A stretch of 40,865 nucleotides of DNA from contig NZ_CAKRCF010000030.1 of the NCBI RefSeq assembly GCF_934307085.1, positions 1-40,865 on the forward strand, in the 5' to 3' direction. Positions 1 through 8,306 of this stretch are shown in pieces; the stretch's first letter is position 1; each line of letters starts with the position of its first letter. This DNA comes from an uncultured Anaerobutyricum sp. (GTDB lineage: Bacteria; Bacillota; Clostridia; Lachnospirales; Lachnospiraceae). The translations under genes and the position numbers were made by a program. A model generated the notes under the pieces. The model was given only the letters and a program-made list of their open reading frames with translations, was not told where the DNA came from and ran no database searches.

Positions 1-37
1 CCGACTAAAGATACTATACTATAATTAGGATGCACTA

Positions 38-412
38 TCAAGTAGGTAGCAGACGCAATTCATCTCCCACCTTAGAGATCGGAGTCTTCTTGCTGTAAGA
101 GGATAAAAGTAATCCCAAATTACTATAAATACTCTCATTATCTATCATTTTTAAAGTCTGCATTTGCTGTGAACCAAATTCTATGTCTCTTAATTCAAAT
201 TCTTTTTGGGCAGCCTCAAATGTTAACTCCTGATTTAAGCTACGCATTTCTTCAAAACGGTCTCCATCTGTTTCTTTTATCATCTGACGAATTGCCAAAT
301 CTGTTGCCGGAACAGAAGAATACCCCTGACGAACATAAACTCCCTCTGGTCGTAAGCCTTTCTTGGTAATATAATACGGTCTTTCTGTTCCTCTTTGAAT
401 AGAAACAGCCAC
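38..412 (-). pseudogene. fragment of an AlbA_2 (Schlafen-like) regulator
   Basis: The reading frame (about 124 codons) contains the run RGTERPYYI, then KKGLRPEGVYVR and IRQMIKETDGD, which are hallmarks of the AlbA_2 (Schlafen AAA-like) putative DNA-binding domain proteins common in Clostridia. Such proteins are usually several hundred residues long. Here the N-terminal half of the AlbA_2 domain is missing: a TGA lies about a dozen codons upstream of the preserved block and no ATG or ribosome binding site precedes it. The C-terminal end also stops early, after a run (LGLLLSSYSKK) that departs from the usual family sequence. I read it as a decayed fragment truncated at both ends. The family assignment is from recognised motifs; loss of function is inferred. 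Confidence 0.6.
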
Positions 413-471
413 TACTTTTCCCCATCTTCTTCCAATGTCTCATAATGTAAAAACATCGTTAAATCTGGTTT

Positions 472-517
472 AATCGCGTCAATATTATGACGCGATTTTC
501 GTCTTTTTGACGCGATT
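472..517. other. palindrome plus extra half-site
   Basis: A 10-bp inverted repeat (AATCGCGTCA at 472-481, TGACGCGATT at 488-497, 6-nt loop) is followed by a third copy of GACGCGATT at 509-517, exactly 20 bp (about two helical turns) after the second. It lies between the broken regulator and the membrane protein gene. It could be an operator with three half-sites or a hairpin; the T-rich bases after the stem make a weak rightward terminator possible. Confidence 0.5.
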
Positions 518-688
518 CTGTCAACGATTCATGCATATATATCATTAATTCACGCAAAATTAATAAATATAACGGCAATATTTTAATTGATATACGATTT
601 GCAATCATCCCAAACAATGGAGGCATCAGACAAGTTCCAATGTAAGCACTTGCCTGCGGCAAATCAGAAGTTACAACTTTTTGTTCAC

Positions 689-716
689 TTGACAGAACAC
701 GAGTTGTTTTTACAAT
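689..716 (+). promoter_or_regulatory. candidate promoter for the membrane protein gene
   Basis: TTGACA (689-694) and TACAAT (711-716) are separated by 16 bp and point to the gene at 869. A second TATAAT stands at 801-806 but without a clear -35 box. The rest of the 456-bp gap 413-868 shows only the palindrome at 472-517. Confidence 0.45.
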
Positions 717-868
717 TTTCTTACAAATGTTATCATAATCTTAAGCTCAGTAAAACCAATATAACAAATGTATTCTCAACATCTTTTCTTTCCTGTCCGA
801 TATAATCAATACAAAGACAGAGACATTGAGATCACGAGATTACACATAATTTAAAGGAGGAGAAGATT

Positions 869-1777
869 ATGAGTATTTTGGGATTAATTGCTGCTTTTGG
901 TGGAGGCGTTTTTGCTGCCGCAATCGGAGCCGTTCCGGCATTTATTATGACGGGTGTATTTTCAATTGTAGGTGCTGTTACAGGAATGTGTGGTGCCGGT
1001 GATGCATCTAACATTCTTGTTAACTATTTTGCATTTGGTCCTTTCTTTGGACCACACATCGCATTTGCCGGTGGAGTGGCTGCTGCCGCATATGCAAAGA
1101 AAAAAGGAGTTTCTGAAAATGGTGCTGATGTCGTATCTGCACTCGCTGGATTAAATGAACCAGATGTTCTTCTTGTCGGCGGTGTTTTCGGTGTAATCGG
1201 CTACTTATTCAAAGAACTTGTCATCGTTAACTTATTTGCAGGAACTGTTTCCCCTCGTCTCGTGACAGACGCGCCTGGAATCACTGTTTTTTGTTCCGCA
1301 ATCTTAGTTCGTCTTATCTTTGGAGGTAAGTTTAAAACAGGTTCCGATTTCATGAGTAAAGAAAAAAATCTTACAACTACTTTAGTAATAGCATTTTCAT
1401 ATAGTTTAGTTGTTACTGGCGTTTATACCGCAGCGGTAAGCTCCGGAGTTGCTGTTGAAACTTTCGGCGGACTTTATAATGTACTTATTTTTGGTCTTGC
1501 AGCCTTTGGATTAACTTTTGCAGTAGCTGGTCAGGCATTCTTCGGATGCCACCACATTGTTATTATCGCGGCCGAAGCTGCTGTTCAATCTTATGCTACA
1601 ACCGGTAATGCATACATGGCGTTGGCTATGGGCGTTGTTTTCGGAACAATTTCCGGTTTGATCGGAGACATCGCAGGTGCTTCTATTAACAGTGGAACAG
1701 ATTCCCACATCGACCCGCCTGCAACTGCTATCTTTATTATGACATTCGCTGTTAATGCTATTTTCCCAGCATTATAG
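869..1777 (+). CDS. polytopic membrane protein of unknown function
   Basis: A 302-residue, Gly/Ala-rich protein made almost entirely of hydrophobic segments, with roughly eight to ten predicted membrane spans. The start is set by a strong AAAGGAGG at about 852-859, 9 bp before the ATG. Conserved-looking polar patches inside the membrane regions are GCGAGDASN near the N-terminus, FGCHHI near residue 228, and a C-terminal GDIAGASINSGTDSHIDPP loop, which together look like a substrate or ion site. I do not recognise a characterised family; a permease role is only inferred from topology. It is a single-gene unit: a promoter candidate lies upstream, a hairpin terminator follows, and the next gene (a LysR regulator) is convergent and might or might not control it. 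Confidence 0.75.
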   Translation: MSILGLIAAFGGGVFAAAIGAVPAFIMTGVFSIVGAVTGMCGAGDASNILVNYFAFGPFFGPHIAFAGGVAAAAYAKKKGVSENGADVVSALAGLNEPDVLLVGGVFGVIGYLFKELVIVNLFAGTVSPRLVTDAPGITVFCSAILVRLIFGGKFKTGSDFMSKEKNLTTTLVIAFSYSLVVTGVYTAAVSSGVAVETFGGLYNVLIFGLAAFGLTFAVAGQAFFGCHHIVIIAAEAAVQSYATTGNAYMALAMGVVFGTISGLIGDIAGASINSGTDSHIDPPATAIFIMTFAVNAIFPAL

Positions 1778-1848
1778 AGTTAACAGTATTCTAATATTCG
1801 ATGAAGAAAAATTGTACTGAGCGTTTTTCTTCCTATTCAATTAAGTTG

Positions 1849-1881
1849 GAGGGCAGCCTTCCAATGGCTGCACCCCATTTT
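1849..1881 (+). terminator. terminator after the membrane protein gene
   Basis: GCAGCC (1853-1858) pairs with GGCTGC (1866-1871), flanked by GGG and CCCC and followed by ATTTTAT. A weaker hairpin (GAAGAAAAA/TTTTTCTTC, 1803-1832) precedes it. Confidence 0.55.
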
Positions 1882-1895
1882 ATATTATATACTTC

Positions 1896-2795
1896 TTATA
1901 GAAATCTTCTCTTGCAAGATTCTTTTTCATGAGCAATATATCTTTCAATTTCTGCTTTATAATTCTCTCTTTTTACAGTTACTAAATGACATTCTAACTC
2001 ATAAAAATCCTGTCCTTTGAACTTGACTGGTTTATAAACCAGTTCCGGAAAATTAATATAACGAAATGCATTCTCAGGTGCCAGTGCAATACAGTCCTTT
2101 GTATATACAGCATGTAACATCTGTGTATATGAAATTGGGATTAATTCCAGTTCTTCACCAGCTGTTTCTTTTGCCTTTTTTATAATATTTTTTCTTGTTA
2201 TATTATTGCCGGATGAAAAAATCAATGCGTGCTCCACTAAATCCTCAATATCAATGTTTTCTTTTTCTGCTAACGGGTTCTCCCGTTTTATGACTGCACA
2301 TAACGGCTCTCTTTCTACAATTATATGTGATTCTAAATCCTTTGGAATTGGCGCATACATAAAAGCTACATCCGCTAAGCCTTCCCTTAATAAATGAATA
2401 CCCATTTCTTCACTTTCTTCCATTACCGAAATCTGTATTCCTGGATTTTGCCCGGAAAAGGTCGCATATTCTTCCTTTTCACAAGCTAAAGCAAAAAACT
2501 CCGGCCACACGATACTAAGAACACCATTTTTTCTCATTTCAATATCGTTTACTTTCTTTTGCAGACCTGCATAACTTTTCATTACCGTGCGAAAATAACT
2601 ATATAGCTCACATGCTTCTACTGTCGGCTTCACTCCAGATACAGACCTCTTAAAAAGAGGAAAGCCCACCTCTTTTTCAAGATTTGCGATGGACTTGCTC
2701 ATACCTTGCTGTGAAATATATAAATTCTGACTTGCTACAGTAATATTTCTATCTTTATACAATTGTAAAAAAAATTCTATCTGACGTAATTCCAT
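1896..2795 (-). CDS. LysR-family transcriptional regulator
   Basis: A 299-residue protein of normal LysR length. Residues 1-60 form the winged helix-turn-helix with the classical opening MELRQIEFFLQL and the recognition region SQQGMSKSIANLEKEVG. Residues about 90-290 fit the periplasmic-binding-like effector domain (GVLSIVWPEF, LREGLADVAFMYAP). The Shine-Dalgarno-like AGGGG sits only about 1 nt from the ATG, so initiation may be weak, but the start agrees with the family. Its effector and targets cannot be read from sequence. The gene is convergent with the membrane protein gene and its upstream side faces the ATPase gene, which shares its orientation. Confidence 0.9.
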   Translation of the reverse strand: MELRQIEFFLQLYKDRNITVASQNLYISQQGMSKSIANLEKEVGFPLFKRSVSGVKPTVEACELYSYFRTVMKSYAGLQKKVNDIEMRKNGVLSIVWPEFFALACEKEEYATFSGQNPGIQISVMEESEEMGIHLLREGLADVAFMYAPIPKDLESHIIVEREPLCAVIKRENPLAEKENIDIEDLVEHALIFSSGNNITRKNIIKKAKETAGEELELIPISYTQMLHAVYTKDCIALAPENAFRYINFPELVYKPVKFKGQDFYELECHLVTVKRENYKAEIERYIAHEKESCKRRFL

Positions 2796-2821
2796 TCCCC
2801 TATACCAAAATTCCTGCGTAC

Positions 2822-2850
2822 TATTCTTAATTCCGTTATTGCAGTAAACC
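2822..2850 (-). pseudogene. short remnant of an ArsC/Spx-like gene
   Basis: These 29 bp match 27 of 29 bp of the ArsC-like gene at 36061-36089. Read on the minus strand they would give VYCNNGIKN against VYRNNGIKD in the intact gene, so the two differences look like simple transitions. No longer reading frame survives around it. Confidence 0.4.
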
Positions 2851-2925
2851 GCTCATTCCTAATGAATTTAATTATATCGCATCGCCGTAAATGCTGCAAT
2901 AACTTTTGGATTGCGTGAATATGAA

Positions 2926-4554
2926 CTATTTGTTTTCGATATTTTGTCTGTCTATGATTTTGTTCAATCGGAATTGCTCTATCATACAGTTATGCCTTTT
3001 CGTCGTTTTATCATAATTAATTCCTGCCAGCAATAACTTCCCCTGATAATCCTTCAAAGCCTCTACATAATGTTTTCCCTTAATCTGGTTGATTGCTCCT
3101 TTTGCACTTTTATCCCATTTTAGTTCTATAATCACTGCTGGTTTATCCAGATGTATTTTTCTTGGAATAAAGCAAACATCTGCAAATCCTTTTCCTGTTG
3201 GAAGTTCTCTGACCATCGTGTAATATTCTCTCGCAAAATAAAATGCAAGATGTATCGTACAGCTTAATGAATTTTCGTTGTTATATTGCAAAATGGAAAT
3301 CTCTTGATGTGCTTTGTCAATTCCTTCTGCCACAGCTTTTCCATCCATATTCCAAAGAGCTTCTAACAACATTCTGGAATCTTCAATGGATGCTGTCACC
3401 TCAGACCAGTCCATCGTACTGATTGCATTGATATATTCCTGAGATACTTCTTTGTTTGGAATTGTAACTGTTTTGTCCGGCCAGTGATAACTTAAATATC
3501 CTAAATGAATCAGCAGAGTTAATACATCATCTTTTCCCTGAAAACTCGTCATATCATTGGAAAATGTCCCCGTATTAATCTGAACTCTTTCTCCTGCAAG
3601 CATATGAATCACTGCATCTTTTAGTCCGTCAAAATTTAACTTTATATATGCTTTTAGTGCTTCATAGGTTTCTGTCTGATTCCAGTAGTTATCAAACACA
3701 CCACTCAACATGGCATCCACTACTGGTTTAGGACTATACATGGAATAATAGACTTTCTCTTTCCCATCTATTTTTACCAGTTCATATCCATCGTACCAAG
3801 CATGAGTTTCTTCAAAATTGCGGTCGAATCTTTGACACAATTTCTCTACTTCCTCTTCTGTGAACCCAAAATACTCCGCCATTTCGCGCGGATTTGTCAT
3901 CGAATATTCTGTAAACATATTTAGTGCAGAGTGAGACCCATATTTTTTAATCGGCAGAATTCCCGTCATGTATGCAAGTGCTACATAATCTTTATCTTTT
4001 AGCCAGACCCGTAAAAAATCCAAATATTTCTTCTGGGCTTCTTTGTCCTGTTTATATTCCCGAAACAGGCAGTCCCACTCATCAATCAGAATTACAAACG
4101 GACATTTTGTATAAGAAAAAACATCTTTCATAACCTGAATTAAATTTTTTTCATCTCGAAAATGCACTTCATGATAAGCTTCTTTAAAATCTGAAAGCAG
4201 ATAATCTCTAAGCATTTGCAGCATTTCTTCTATCGTCCCCGACAGGCTAAAAAATTCCTGCATATTAATCTTAATCACATCATATTGATTTAGATTTTCC
4301 CTATATGAACTATCTTTACTAATCATAAGATTCTGAAATAATTCTTCTGTATTCTCACTTCGATCATAATATGCTGCAAGCATATTTGCTGCCATCGACT
4401 TACCAAATCTTCTCGGACGGCTTACACAAATATACTTCTGCTCAGTATAAAGAACTTCGTTTATCTTTGCAATCAATTCGCTTTTGTCTACATATATTTT
4501 AGAACGCAGACTCCCACGAAATGAAAAGCTTCCCGGATTTAAATAACTTCCCAT
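2926..4554 (-). CDS. AAA-ATPase-like protein with PD-(D/E)XK nuclease domain
   Basis: 542 residues. The N-terminal AAA-ATPase-like domain starts with the family signature FRGSLRSKIYVDKSELI, then a Walker A-like SRPRRFGKSMAANML at about residues 44-58 and a Walker B FVILIDEWDCLF at about 153-164. The C-terminal region (about 430-530) carries the PD-(D/E)XK-type core VIIELKWDKSAKGAINQIK with the typical E-x-K. A good ribosome binding site (GGAGGTGCAAAT then ATG) fixes the start. This family is expanded in many gut Firmicutes and Bacteroidetes, often in many copies per genome, and its function is unresolved; mobile-element or defence roles have been suggested. It is monocistronic here with no transposase beside it. 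Confidence 0.85.
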   Translation of the reverse strand: MGSYLNPGSFSFRGSLRSKIYVDKSELIAKINEVLYTEQKYICVSRPRRFGKSMAANMLAAYYDRSENTEELFQNLMISKDSSYRENLNQYDVIKINMQEFFSLSGTIEEMLQMLRDYLLSDFKEAYHEVHFRDEKNLIQVMKDVFSYTKCPFVILIDEWDCLFREYKQDKEAQKKYLDFLRVWLKDKDYVALAYMTGILPIKKYGSHSALNMFTEYSMTNPREMAEYFGFTEEEVEKLCQRFDRNFEETHAWYDGYELVKIDGKEKVYYSMYSPKPVVDAMLSGVFDNYWNQTETYEALKAYIKLNFDGLKDAVIHMLAGERVQINTGTFSNDMTSFQGKDDVLTLLIHLGYLSYHWPDKTVTIPNKEVSQEYINAISTMDWSEVTASIEDSRMLLEALWNMDGKAVAEGIDKAHQEISILQYNNENSLSCTIHLAFYFAREYYTMVRELPTGKGFADVCFIPRKIHLDKPAVIIELKWDKSAKGAINQIKGKHYVEALKDYQGKLLLAGINYDKTTKRHNCMIEQFRLNKIIDRQNIENK

Positions 4555-4693
4555 ATTTGCACCTCCCTCGAATGTTTCTTATTATCAATAGTAGCATATT
4601 TGGGGGTGAATTTGTAGGAAAAACAAAAGAACAGGTATAGTCATAGCAAAATTTACATTTCAATAGATTTTTATGTATTCTCAGAATTTTCTC

Positions 4694-5227
4694 TTACAGC
4701 GCTGTTCCTTTCTTTGGAATAAATAGCTGACTCATATCAGTATGCTCTAACTTAAGCAACGAAACTTTTTTATCAATTCCTCCTGCGTACCCTGTCAGAC
4801 TGCCATTTGTGCCTACCACTCGATGACAGGGAATGATAATAGAAATTTCATTATGCCCTACTGCGCCACCTACTGCCTGTGCAGACATATGTGGCGTATT
4901 ATTTATTTTCGCCATTTGTTTGGCAATTTCTCCATATGTAATTGTCTGTCCATAAGGAATCTCCAATAAAATCTGCCATACATCCTGCCGGAACGCAGAA
5001 CCAGCCGGATGAAGAGGTGGCGTAAATTTCGGTTCTTCACCGGAAAAATATATATCCAGCCATTTTTTTGTTTCTGTAAGAATAGAAGTTTCTTGTGAAA
5101 TATGCCCTTTAGGAAGTGTGTTTGCAAAATATTTCTGCCCTTCAAACCACAGACCAATAATACCAATTTCATCCGCAGCCAACAGAATATCTCCTAGCGA
5201 GGAGGCATATGTGCAAGTATATATCAT
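4694..5227 (-). CDS. ogt: methylated-DNA--protein-cysteine S-methyltransferase
   Basis: Suicide repair enzyme that moves an alkyl group from O6-alkylguanine in DNA to its own cysteine. The active-site motif IIPCHRVVG is intact, preceded by the helix-turn-helix region with PYGQTITYGEIA and followed by GYAGGIDKKVSLL. Total length about 177 residues matches Ogt/MGMT. The frame can be opened at a TTG (5248) or an ATG at 5239, but AAAGGA at 5240-5245 lies 0 nt from the latter and 12 nt from the ATG at 5227. The family's usual opening MxYTxYxSxLG also favours 5227, so I chose that. It lies about 50 nt downstream of the fliB-like gene in the same direction and may be cotranscribed. Confidence 0.9.
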   Translation of the reverse strand: MIYTCTYASSLGDILLAADEIGIIGLWFEGQKYFANTLPKGHISQETSILTETKKWLDIYFSGEEPKFTPPLHPAGSAFRQDVWQILLEIPYGQTITYGEIAKQMAKINNTPHMSAQAVGGAVGHNEISIIIPCHRVVGTNGSLTGYAGGIDKKVSLLKLEHTDMSQLFIPKKGTAL

Positions 5228-5281
5228 AGTTTTTATCATTCCTTTCAAAAAACATCTTCTCTCTTCTCGGGCGTCTGTCTC

Positions 5282-6439
5282 TTAATGAATTAAATAGTAA
5301 TTCTCAAACAGCCAGTCTTCGAGTGTATTCAAATTATTGTCGGAGTGTTCCACTTCTCTCGCATACCTCCAGGAGATTTCCTCCACGTCTTTCATGGAAA
5401 GTGTTTTCCCATTTTCCAGCCAGCGCACAATTAAGAATTCCTGTATCCAGCGAACGGAAAATATTGCGAGTTCCATTTTTGAGCAGACCATATCATCGTA
5501 GACGGCTCCACAGAAATAAGTATAGACAAAGAACATCATAAGCTGTTCTCCGAGGTTCTCCCACTCATCTTTATGAGTACTTAATGCTCCGTATGTTTGG
5601 TGAAATTCCTTGCAGATATTCTGGTAGTTCTCTTCATTTTCCTGATACAGATATTTTTCGGCTCCATTGAGTACCTGATTCCATTCTGGGCGAAGGCGCT
5701 CTAAATCTCGAAGTACCTGCAGTTCTTCTTTTTGTCGATTCCACTGGTGAAGAGCGGCGGCATCTGCTCCTTTTTCAGAAAGATGTTTTGAGATAAATTC
5801 CGAAAGGCAGCCTTCTTTATGATGGTGTTCACATTCTCGGAGAAGATCGTCTGCATCAAATTGCCGTCCCTCTTCTATACAAGTCTGATAACTCTCTGTC
5901 AACTGTTCGGATGCTGCCATACGAAGCGTCAGTGAAAGAGAACGATCCTGCAAGATAGCAAAGAGAATATCACGGGTATCTTCAAGCTGAGAAAACATCA
6001 TAAAATCAAATTCTTCGAAGTCATCCTCCTCATCGGTTTCCTCTTCTAAAAATCGAACTGGCTCTTTGCAGGACAGAATAATTTTTGCCGCTTCCGGACA
6101 GGATAAAGACAAGGATAATTCCCGGAGGCCTTCATATTCTTCTGTATGTCTTGGGTACATACGACATGTATCGCATAGGGCATCTGGTCCTAATGCCTTG
6201 TAAAGATCACACAAATTTTCATCATTTAAAAATGCACAACGGCGGTTGTTCTGATAAAAACATTCTTCTTCCCAGTCAATTGAATTCCGCAGAATCTTGC
6301 CAAACTCTCCAGGCTCATTTCCATATCTCTCTAAAGAATCTTCATCTATCATAATCTGCCATCCCGCGCAGCAGGTATCTGGGCAGGCGCTGGCTTTGCA
6401 GGCAAAGCTATCATAAAAATGTGGTTTTAAATATCGCAT
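5282..6439 (-). CDS. fliB: FliB-type lysine-N-methylase
   Basis: 385 residues with the cysteine pattern of the flagellin lysine-N-methylase family: C14, C19, C23, C24 (ACPDTCCAGW), C60, C68, C77, C89 and C92 (LCDTCRMYPRH), which probably bind an iron-sulfur cluster or metal. In Salmonella FliB methylates flagellin lysines. An acidic stretch (EEETDEEDDFEEFDF, near residue 135) interrupts the middle. No flagellar gene is present in this window, so the true substrate here is unknown; the family is widespread in non-motile Clostridia. Upstream is a 294-bp gap holding a dispersed repeat; ogt follows in the same orientation. Confidence 0.8.
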   Translation of the reverse strand: MRYLKPHFYDSFACKASACPDTCCAGWQIMIDEDSLERYGNEPGEFGKILRNSIDWEEECFYQNNRRCAFLNDENLCDLYKALGPDALCDTCRMYPRHTEEYEGLRELSLSLSCPEAAKIILSCKEPVRFLEEETDEEDDFEEFDFMMFSQLEDTRDILFAILQDRSLSLTLRMAASEQLTESYQTCIEEGRQFDADDLLRECEHHHKEGCLSEFISKHLSEKGADAAALHQWNRQKEELQVLRDLERLRPEWNQVLNGAEKYLYQENEENYQNICKEFHQTYGALSTHKDEWENLGEQLMMFFVYTYFCGAVYDDMVCSKMELAIFSVRWIQEFLIVRWLENGKTLSMKDVEEISWRYAREVEHSDNNLNTLEDWLFENYYLIH

Positions 6440-6630
6440 TGTTTTCGTTTCCTTTTCTTTCCAAAATTTTTATAAGCTAATAAAAAATATCTTCTAATCA
6501 AATCATAAGAGACAGTATACCACAAAATACTGCTTTTCTTTATTATAATATGACATAAGGTTTAATTCATTAGGCAAAACTGATACCTGCAAAGAGAAGC
6601 GATACCCTATATCCGCTTTAATATTGCAAT

Positions 6631-6725
6631 AGAGCGTGTTTGAAAAATGCTTTCTGTAAGATGTGCGTTACAATTTGTGGGAGATTTCGCCTGAATGAAG
6701 GCGGCGTAGCGGGCTACGTCAACTG
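6631..6725. repeat. long copy of a dispersed intergenic repeat
   Basis: Starts with AGAGCGTGTTTGAAAAAT, the same core found at 12059-12086, 16350-16375 and 29594-29618, and continues as a GC-richer tail (GCCTGAATGAAGGCGGCGTA region, 6690-6709) that stands out from the AT-rich surroundings. A short open frame across it encodes nothing convincing. It abuts the truncated 3' end of the serine recombinase gene. Confidence 0.6.
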
Positions 6726-6733
6726 CTATACTT

Positions 6734-7657
6734 TTACTTTCTTTTTTTCTTCTCCTCAAAAATCTTTTCCGCTTTTTCAAACATTTCTCTCGAAATAATC
6801 GGTTCATGATGATTTTTAATAATCACAAACTCTTCTTCACCCCGGTTATATTTTTTCTCATGAGAAAGATAATCCGGTGTAAATGTCTTCTTCTGCACCA
6901 AATCTCCACAATATTTTTCATTCTGTAAAATACGCATAATCACCGTATTTCTCCACTTCTTGCTCCGCATCGGGTAAATGCCTTCCTCTAACAGTTCCCT
7001 TGCAATAGCATGTGTACTTTTCCTCTCCTCAACAAACTTATAAAATATTTTCCGAACTACTTCAGCTCCTTCTTCATTTACATACATTTTTCCATTTCTC
7101 ACATCATAACCAAGCATACTCCTGCCAAAAACAACACCCTCTTCCATTCGGCGTTTTTGACCCCATTTCACTCGCTCCGATGTTTTCCGGCTCTCTTCCT
7201 GGGCAATCGATGCCATAATCGAAAGACGTAACTCCGCATCTCCATCTAATGTATTAATCCCATCATTTAAAAATAAAATCCCGACTCCCACCTTGCGAAG
7301 TTCTCTTGTATAATAAATACTGTCAAGCGTATTTCTCGCAAAACGGGAAATCTCCTTTGTAATAAGCAAGTCAAACTTCCTCTGCTTCGCCTCCGCAATC
7401 ATCCGATTAAACTGTTCCCTCTTCTTCGTACTCGTCCCCGAAATCCCTTCATCCGCAAAAACTTTATAAAACTCCCATTCTTTCTTTTGCTCAATGTAAC
7501 ATCGAAAAAAATCGCACTGACTCTCAAAAGACTGCGCCTGCTCCTCCTTCTCTGTCGAAACACGACAATAAGCCGCAACTCGCTTTTTACCTGAAAAGGA
7601 TTTTTCGCTGCTATATTTCTTTTGCTGGTTTAGACGTTCATACTTATTCATATTCAT
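6734..7657 (-). pseudogene. large serine recombinase, C-terminally truncated
   Basis: 307 residues. The N-terminal resolvase domain carries the nucleophile Ser34 in VAAYCRVSTEKEEQ, plus the conserved EGISGTSTKKREQFNRM and ISRFARNT runs. The recombinase domain follows (GYDVRNGKMYVNEEGAEVV, IARELLEEGI). Full-length members run to about 500 residues with a zinc ribbon and coiled coil; here the protein stops at EEKKKRK, just before the zinc ribbon would begin, next to the repeat at 6631-6725. AGGAG 11 nt before the ATG supports the start. The 5' end faces a truncated cotJC gene about 80 bp away, the arrangement expected of an integrated element at its attachment site. The catalytic domain is intact, but integrase function is doubtful without the C-terminal part. 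Confidence 0.75.
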
Positions 7658-7713
7658 AAAGCTGAATGCTCCTGAAGATGTTGCTCAACCAAATATATGA
7701 GGGCAAACTCTAA

Positions 7714-8160
7714 TTGTATTCCCTCTTTGATGCTTCTGTAGGTACTGAAGAGTTAAATCATGTTGAGATGGTTTGTACAATTGTTCATCAGCTTACCCGT
7801 AATTTGACGGTACAGCAGATTAAGGAACAGGGATTTGCGGATTATTATGTTGACCATACAACTGGTATCTACCCAGTTGCGGCAAGTGGTACTCCATGGA
7901 GTGCAGATACAATGCAGTCCACCGGTGATCCAATTACTGACCTTATGGAAAATATGGCTGCAGAACAAAAAGCACGTACCACTTACGACAATATCCTTCG
8001 ACTCGTAAAAGATGACCCAGATGTTTATGATGCAATTAAATTCCTGCGTGCAAGAGAAATTGTACACTTCCAGCGTTTTGGTGAAAGTTTACGGATTGTG
8101 CAGGATAACTTGAACAGTAAGAACTTCTACGCATTTAATCCGGCCTTTGATGTGAAATAA
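7714..8160 (+). pseudogene. cotJC: manganese catalase (CotJC-like), 5' end missing
   Basis: The frame from about 7738 onward is a well-preserved C-terminal portion of a CotJC/manganese catalase: GTEELNHVEMV, TIVHQLTRNLT, DYYVDHTTGIYPVAASG, MAAEQKARTTYDNILRL, REIVHFQRFGESLRIVQDN and the terminal KNFYAFNPAFDVK. The family is about 190 residues; the first 55 or so, including part of the di-manganese ligand set, are absent and no ribosome binding site precedes the fragment. Homology stops abruptly within about 80 bp of the recombinase start codon, so I infer that insertion of the recombinase element split the gene. The missing 5' part was not found in this window. Intact coding after the break suggests the event is recent or the gene is restored by excision. 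Confidence 0.7.
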
Positions 8161-8165
8161 TTCTA

Positions 8166-8306
8166 ATTTGTGCAGGCAAGGGAAACGCTCCCCAAGAAAG
8201 AATCCGCCCTATATTTGTAATTTAGAGGAAATAGCCGCTGTAAAAGTTTTGTGGGGCAGATTGTACAAATACTACGAGAAAAAGAACCCCCTTGCCTGCG
8301 TCAAAT
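8166..8306. other. long-range inverted repeat, possible structured RNA
   Basis: GCAGGCAAGGG (8172-8182) pairs with CCCTTGCCTGC (8289-8299), and the stem can extend through ATTTG (8166-8170) and CAAAT (8302-8306). Inside, ATTTGTA (8213-8219) pairs with TACAAAT (8264-8270). The element fills the gap between convergent cotJC and the kinase gene, and its right arm touches the kinase stop codon. It has no obvious target-site duplication. Confidence 0.45.

Noticed and set aside
6607..6807. 66-codon open frame on the minus strand across the dispersed repeat
   Set aside because: It overlaps the recombinase end in another frame, has no ribosome binding site, and is mostly translated repeat sequence.
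8166..8306. Cobalamin riboswitch, suggested by GGGAA, AATCC and GCCGCTGT in order
   Set aside because: The B12-box and correct spacing are missing and no cobalamin gene lies downstream; the downstream gene is on the other strand.
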